A stretch of DNA of 64,000 bases from Halodesulfovibrio marinisediminis DSM 17456 (lineage in GTDB: Bacteria > Desulfobacterota > Desulfovibrionia > Desulfovibrionales > Desulfovibrionaceae), in NCBI RefSeq assembly GCF_900129975.1, contig NZ_FSRG01000003.1:310001-374000 (forward strand), in the 5' to 3' direction. Position 1 is the stretch's first letter, and every line of letters begins with the position of its first letter. A program made the translations under genes and the position numbers. The notes beneath the pieces were generated by a model. It made no database searches. It was given only the letters and a program-made list of their open reading frames with translations, and had not been told where the DNA came from. Positions 62,936-64,000 of this stretch are shown in pieces.

Positions 62936-63964
62936 TTGAACACCTTAACAAGACAAGCCTTCAACGCCCTGTGCAAAGCCTACTGCGAAGGCTACGGCGT
63001 ACCTTCCGTACAGGAGCAGTTCTCCCTTTCCCCGTCTGTTCAGCAAAAGTTGCAGGATAAAATTGTAGAGCAGTCTACCTTCCTGCCAAAGATCAACGTT
63101 ATCCCTGTGCTCGAGCTGCAGGGGCAGAATATTTTAGGCTGCGTTACCGGCCCAGTGTCCGGCAGAACCGACACAAGCGTTGACGGTAAAGAACGCATGC
63201 CGCGTGATGTGCTTGGTCTGGAACCATACGAGTACCAGCTGCACCAAGTGAACAGCGATGTGTACATGACCTACCGCACAATGGACGTATGGGCGAAGTT
63301 TCCGGACTTCCACGATCGCTACACCCGCAACGTACAGGCGCAGATCGCCAACGACCGCGAAATTGTAGGCTGGTACGGCACGCACGCCGCAAAAGATACC
63401 AATCTTACCAAATACCCGCTCATGCAGGATGTGCTTCCGGGTTGGCTCCAGTACATGCGTGACCGCAAGCCGGAGAACATCATAAAACAAGGCGCAACCG
63501 TTAACGAGCTTCGAATCGGTGAAGGCGGCGACTACGCCAACCTTGATCTTGCCGTTAACGACATGTTGCAAGGCATCCCAAAATGGAAGCGTAAAGGCTT
63601 AGTCGTAATGGTAGGTGACGAGCTCATAGCACGCGAGCGTGCTGCGTTGCTCCTTGCCGTCAAAGGTACTCCAACAGAAAAGAACGCCATGAACACAGCC
63701 ATGGCGACCATCGGCGGTCTAGCGTGGGAGACTCCATCAAACTTCCCTGGGCGTGGTCTGGTAATCACCAACCACAAGAACCTTTCTATCTACTTCCAAG
63801 ACGGCAAGTGGCGTCGTCATATCAAAGACAAGCCGGAAAAAGATCGCGTTGAGGACTTCAACAGTCGCAACGAGGGTTACGTCGTCGAGGATGTAGAGCA
63901 GTTGGTTGCAGTGGAGTTTGACAACGTCAAACTGCCGAACGCTGCGGGCGACGGCTGGGTTTAG
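62936..63964 (+). CDS. Major capsid protein (P2 gpN-like)
   Basis: 342 residues, apparent TTG start with GGGGG before. MNTLTRQAFNALCKAYCEGYGVPSV, then FSLSPSVQQKLQDKIVEQSTFLPKINVIPV, the N family pattern. The rest has the HK97-like fold expected, with SVDGKERMPRDVLGLEPYEYQ and GKWRRHIKDKPEKDRVEDFNSRNEGYVVEDVEQLVAVEFDNV at the end. The stop is directly followed by the inverted 28-bp repeat. Confidence 0.92.
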   Translation: MNTLTRQAFNALCKAYCEGYGVPSVQEQFSLSPSVQQKLQDKIVEQSTFLPKINVIPVLELQGQNILGCVTGPVSGRTDTSVDGKERMPRDVLGLEPYEYQLHQVNSDVYMTYRTMDVWAKFPDFHDRYTRNVQAQIANDREIVGWYGTHAAKDTNLTKYPLMQDVLPGWLQYMRDRKPENIIKQGATVNELRIGEGGDYANLDLAVNDMLQGIPKWKRKGLVVMVGDELIARERAALLLAVKGTPTEKNAMNTAMATIGGLAWETPSNFPGRGLVITNHKNLSIYFQDGKWRRHIKDKPEKDRVEDFNSRNEGYVVEDVEQLVAVEFDNVKLPNAAGDGWV

Positions 63965-63991
63965 TTTGCCTCCGGCGGCTGGGGGAAACCC
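63964..63991. repeat. Inverted 28-bp copy of the Desulfovibrio-type repeat
   Basis: GTTTGCCTCCGGCGG and following bases are the exact inverse of 60167-60194, overlapping the last base of the capsid gene. Continues past the window. Confidence 0.85.
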
Positions 63992-64000
63992 TTTTGGAAA

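Overview
The window reads as a chromosome segment of a marine, Halodesulfovibrio/Desulfovibrio-like sulfate reducer. This is inferred from gene content and order (xseA-M23-xseB-ispA-dxs, a leftward aapJQMP operon, an iron alcohol dehydrogenase, a cytoplasmic formate dehydrogenase/[FeFe]-hydrogenase set), from moderate GC, and from a Desulfovibrio-type intergenic repeat near the right end. No rRNA is present, so the genus is not proven. About 1-35 kb is ordinary core chromosome, about 35.3-45.8 kb is a composite island, and 45.8-64 kb is the left part of a P2-like prophage that continues beyond the window. Core region: znuABC zinc importer (leftward, with a dyad over its promoter); ispG-proS; xseA-M23 peptidase-xseB-ispA-dxs (isoprenoid and DNA-repair genes); a zinc-ribbon protein and a degenerate paralogue; marC-queD-dnaE (leftward); a small membrane protein, HD hydrolase and methyltransferase-like gene; an alkylsulfatase, a HAD phosphatase and an exported protein of 11-residue acidic repeats; tRNA-Met(CAT); a small transaldolase; the aap amino-acid importer; galM; an Fe-alcohol dehydrogenase; and several very small genes, including 23- and 42-residue membrane peptides. 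Island: three scars resemble the 3' end of a tmRNA/tRNA gene (35374, 42197, 45789), each beside a terminator hairpin. Two related integrase N-terminal remnants (near 37.0 and 45.5 kb) and a serine recombinase with an apparent ATT start lie among them. Between the first two scars are a nadE-like gene and a compact operon: selenocysteine formate dehydrogenase (UGA plus SECIS hairpin), HycB-like ferredoxin, [FeFe] hydrogenase, second HycB-like ferredoxin. These four subunit types match a hydrogen-dependent CO2 reductase / soluble formate-hydrogen lyase. Prophage: AlpA-like factor, repressor with operators, CII-like regulator, primase-helicase, a GTGTGAC iteron cluster (likely origin), then accessory genes, an Ogr-type activator, portal (Q), terminase (P), scaffold/protease (O) and major capsid (N). 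The accessory stretch 51.2-58.6 kb lies between replication and portal genes, the position where P2 carries tin/old and its relatives carry antiviral cargo. It encodes a SatD-like protein with a GDEF motif plus a DUF3307 membrane protein, a small winged-helix-like protein bracketed by a duplicated terminator/intergenic block, a coiled-coil two-TM protein plus a KAP P-loop NTPase, and on the opposite strand a multi-TM protein plus a second coiled-coil two-TM protein. The best candidates for something undescribed are this cargo and the formate-hydrogen island.
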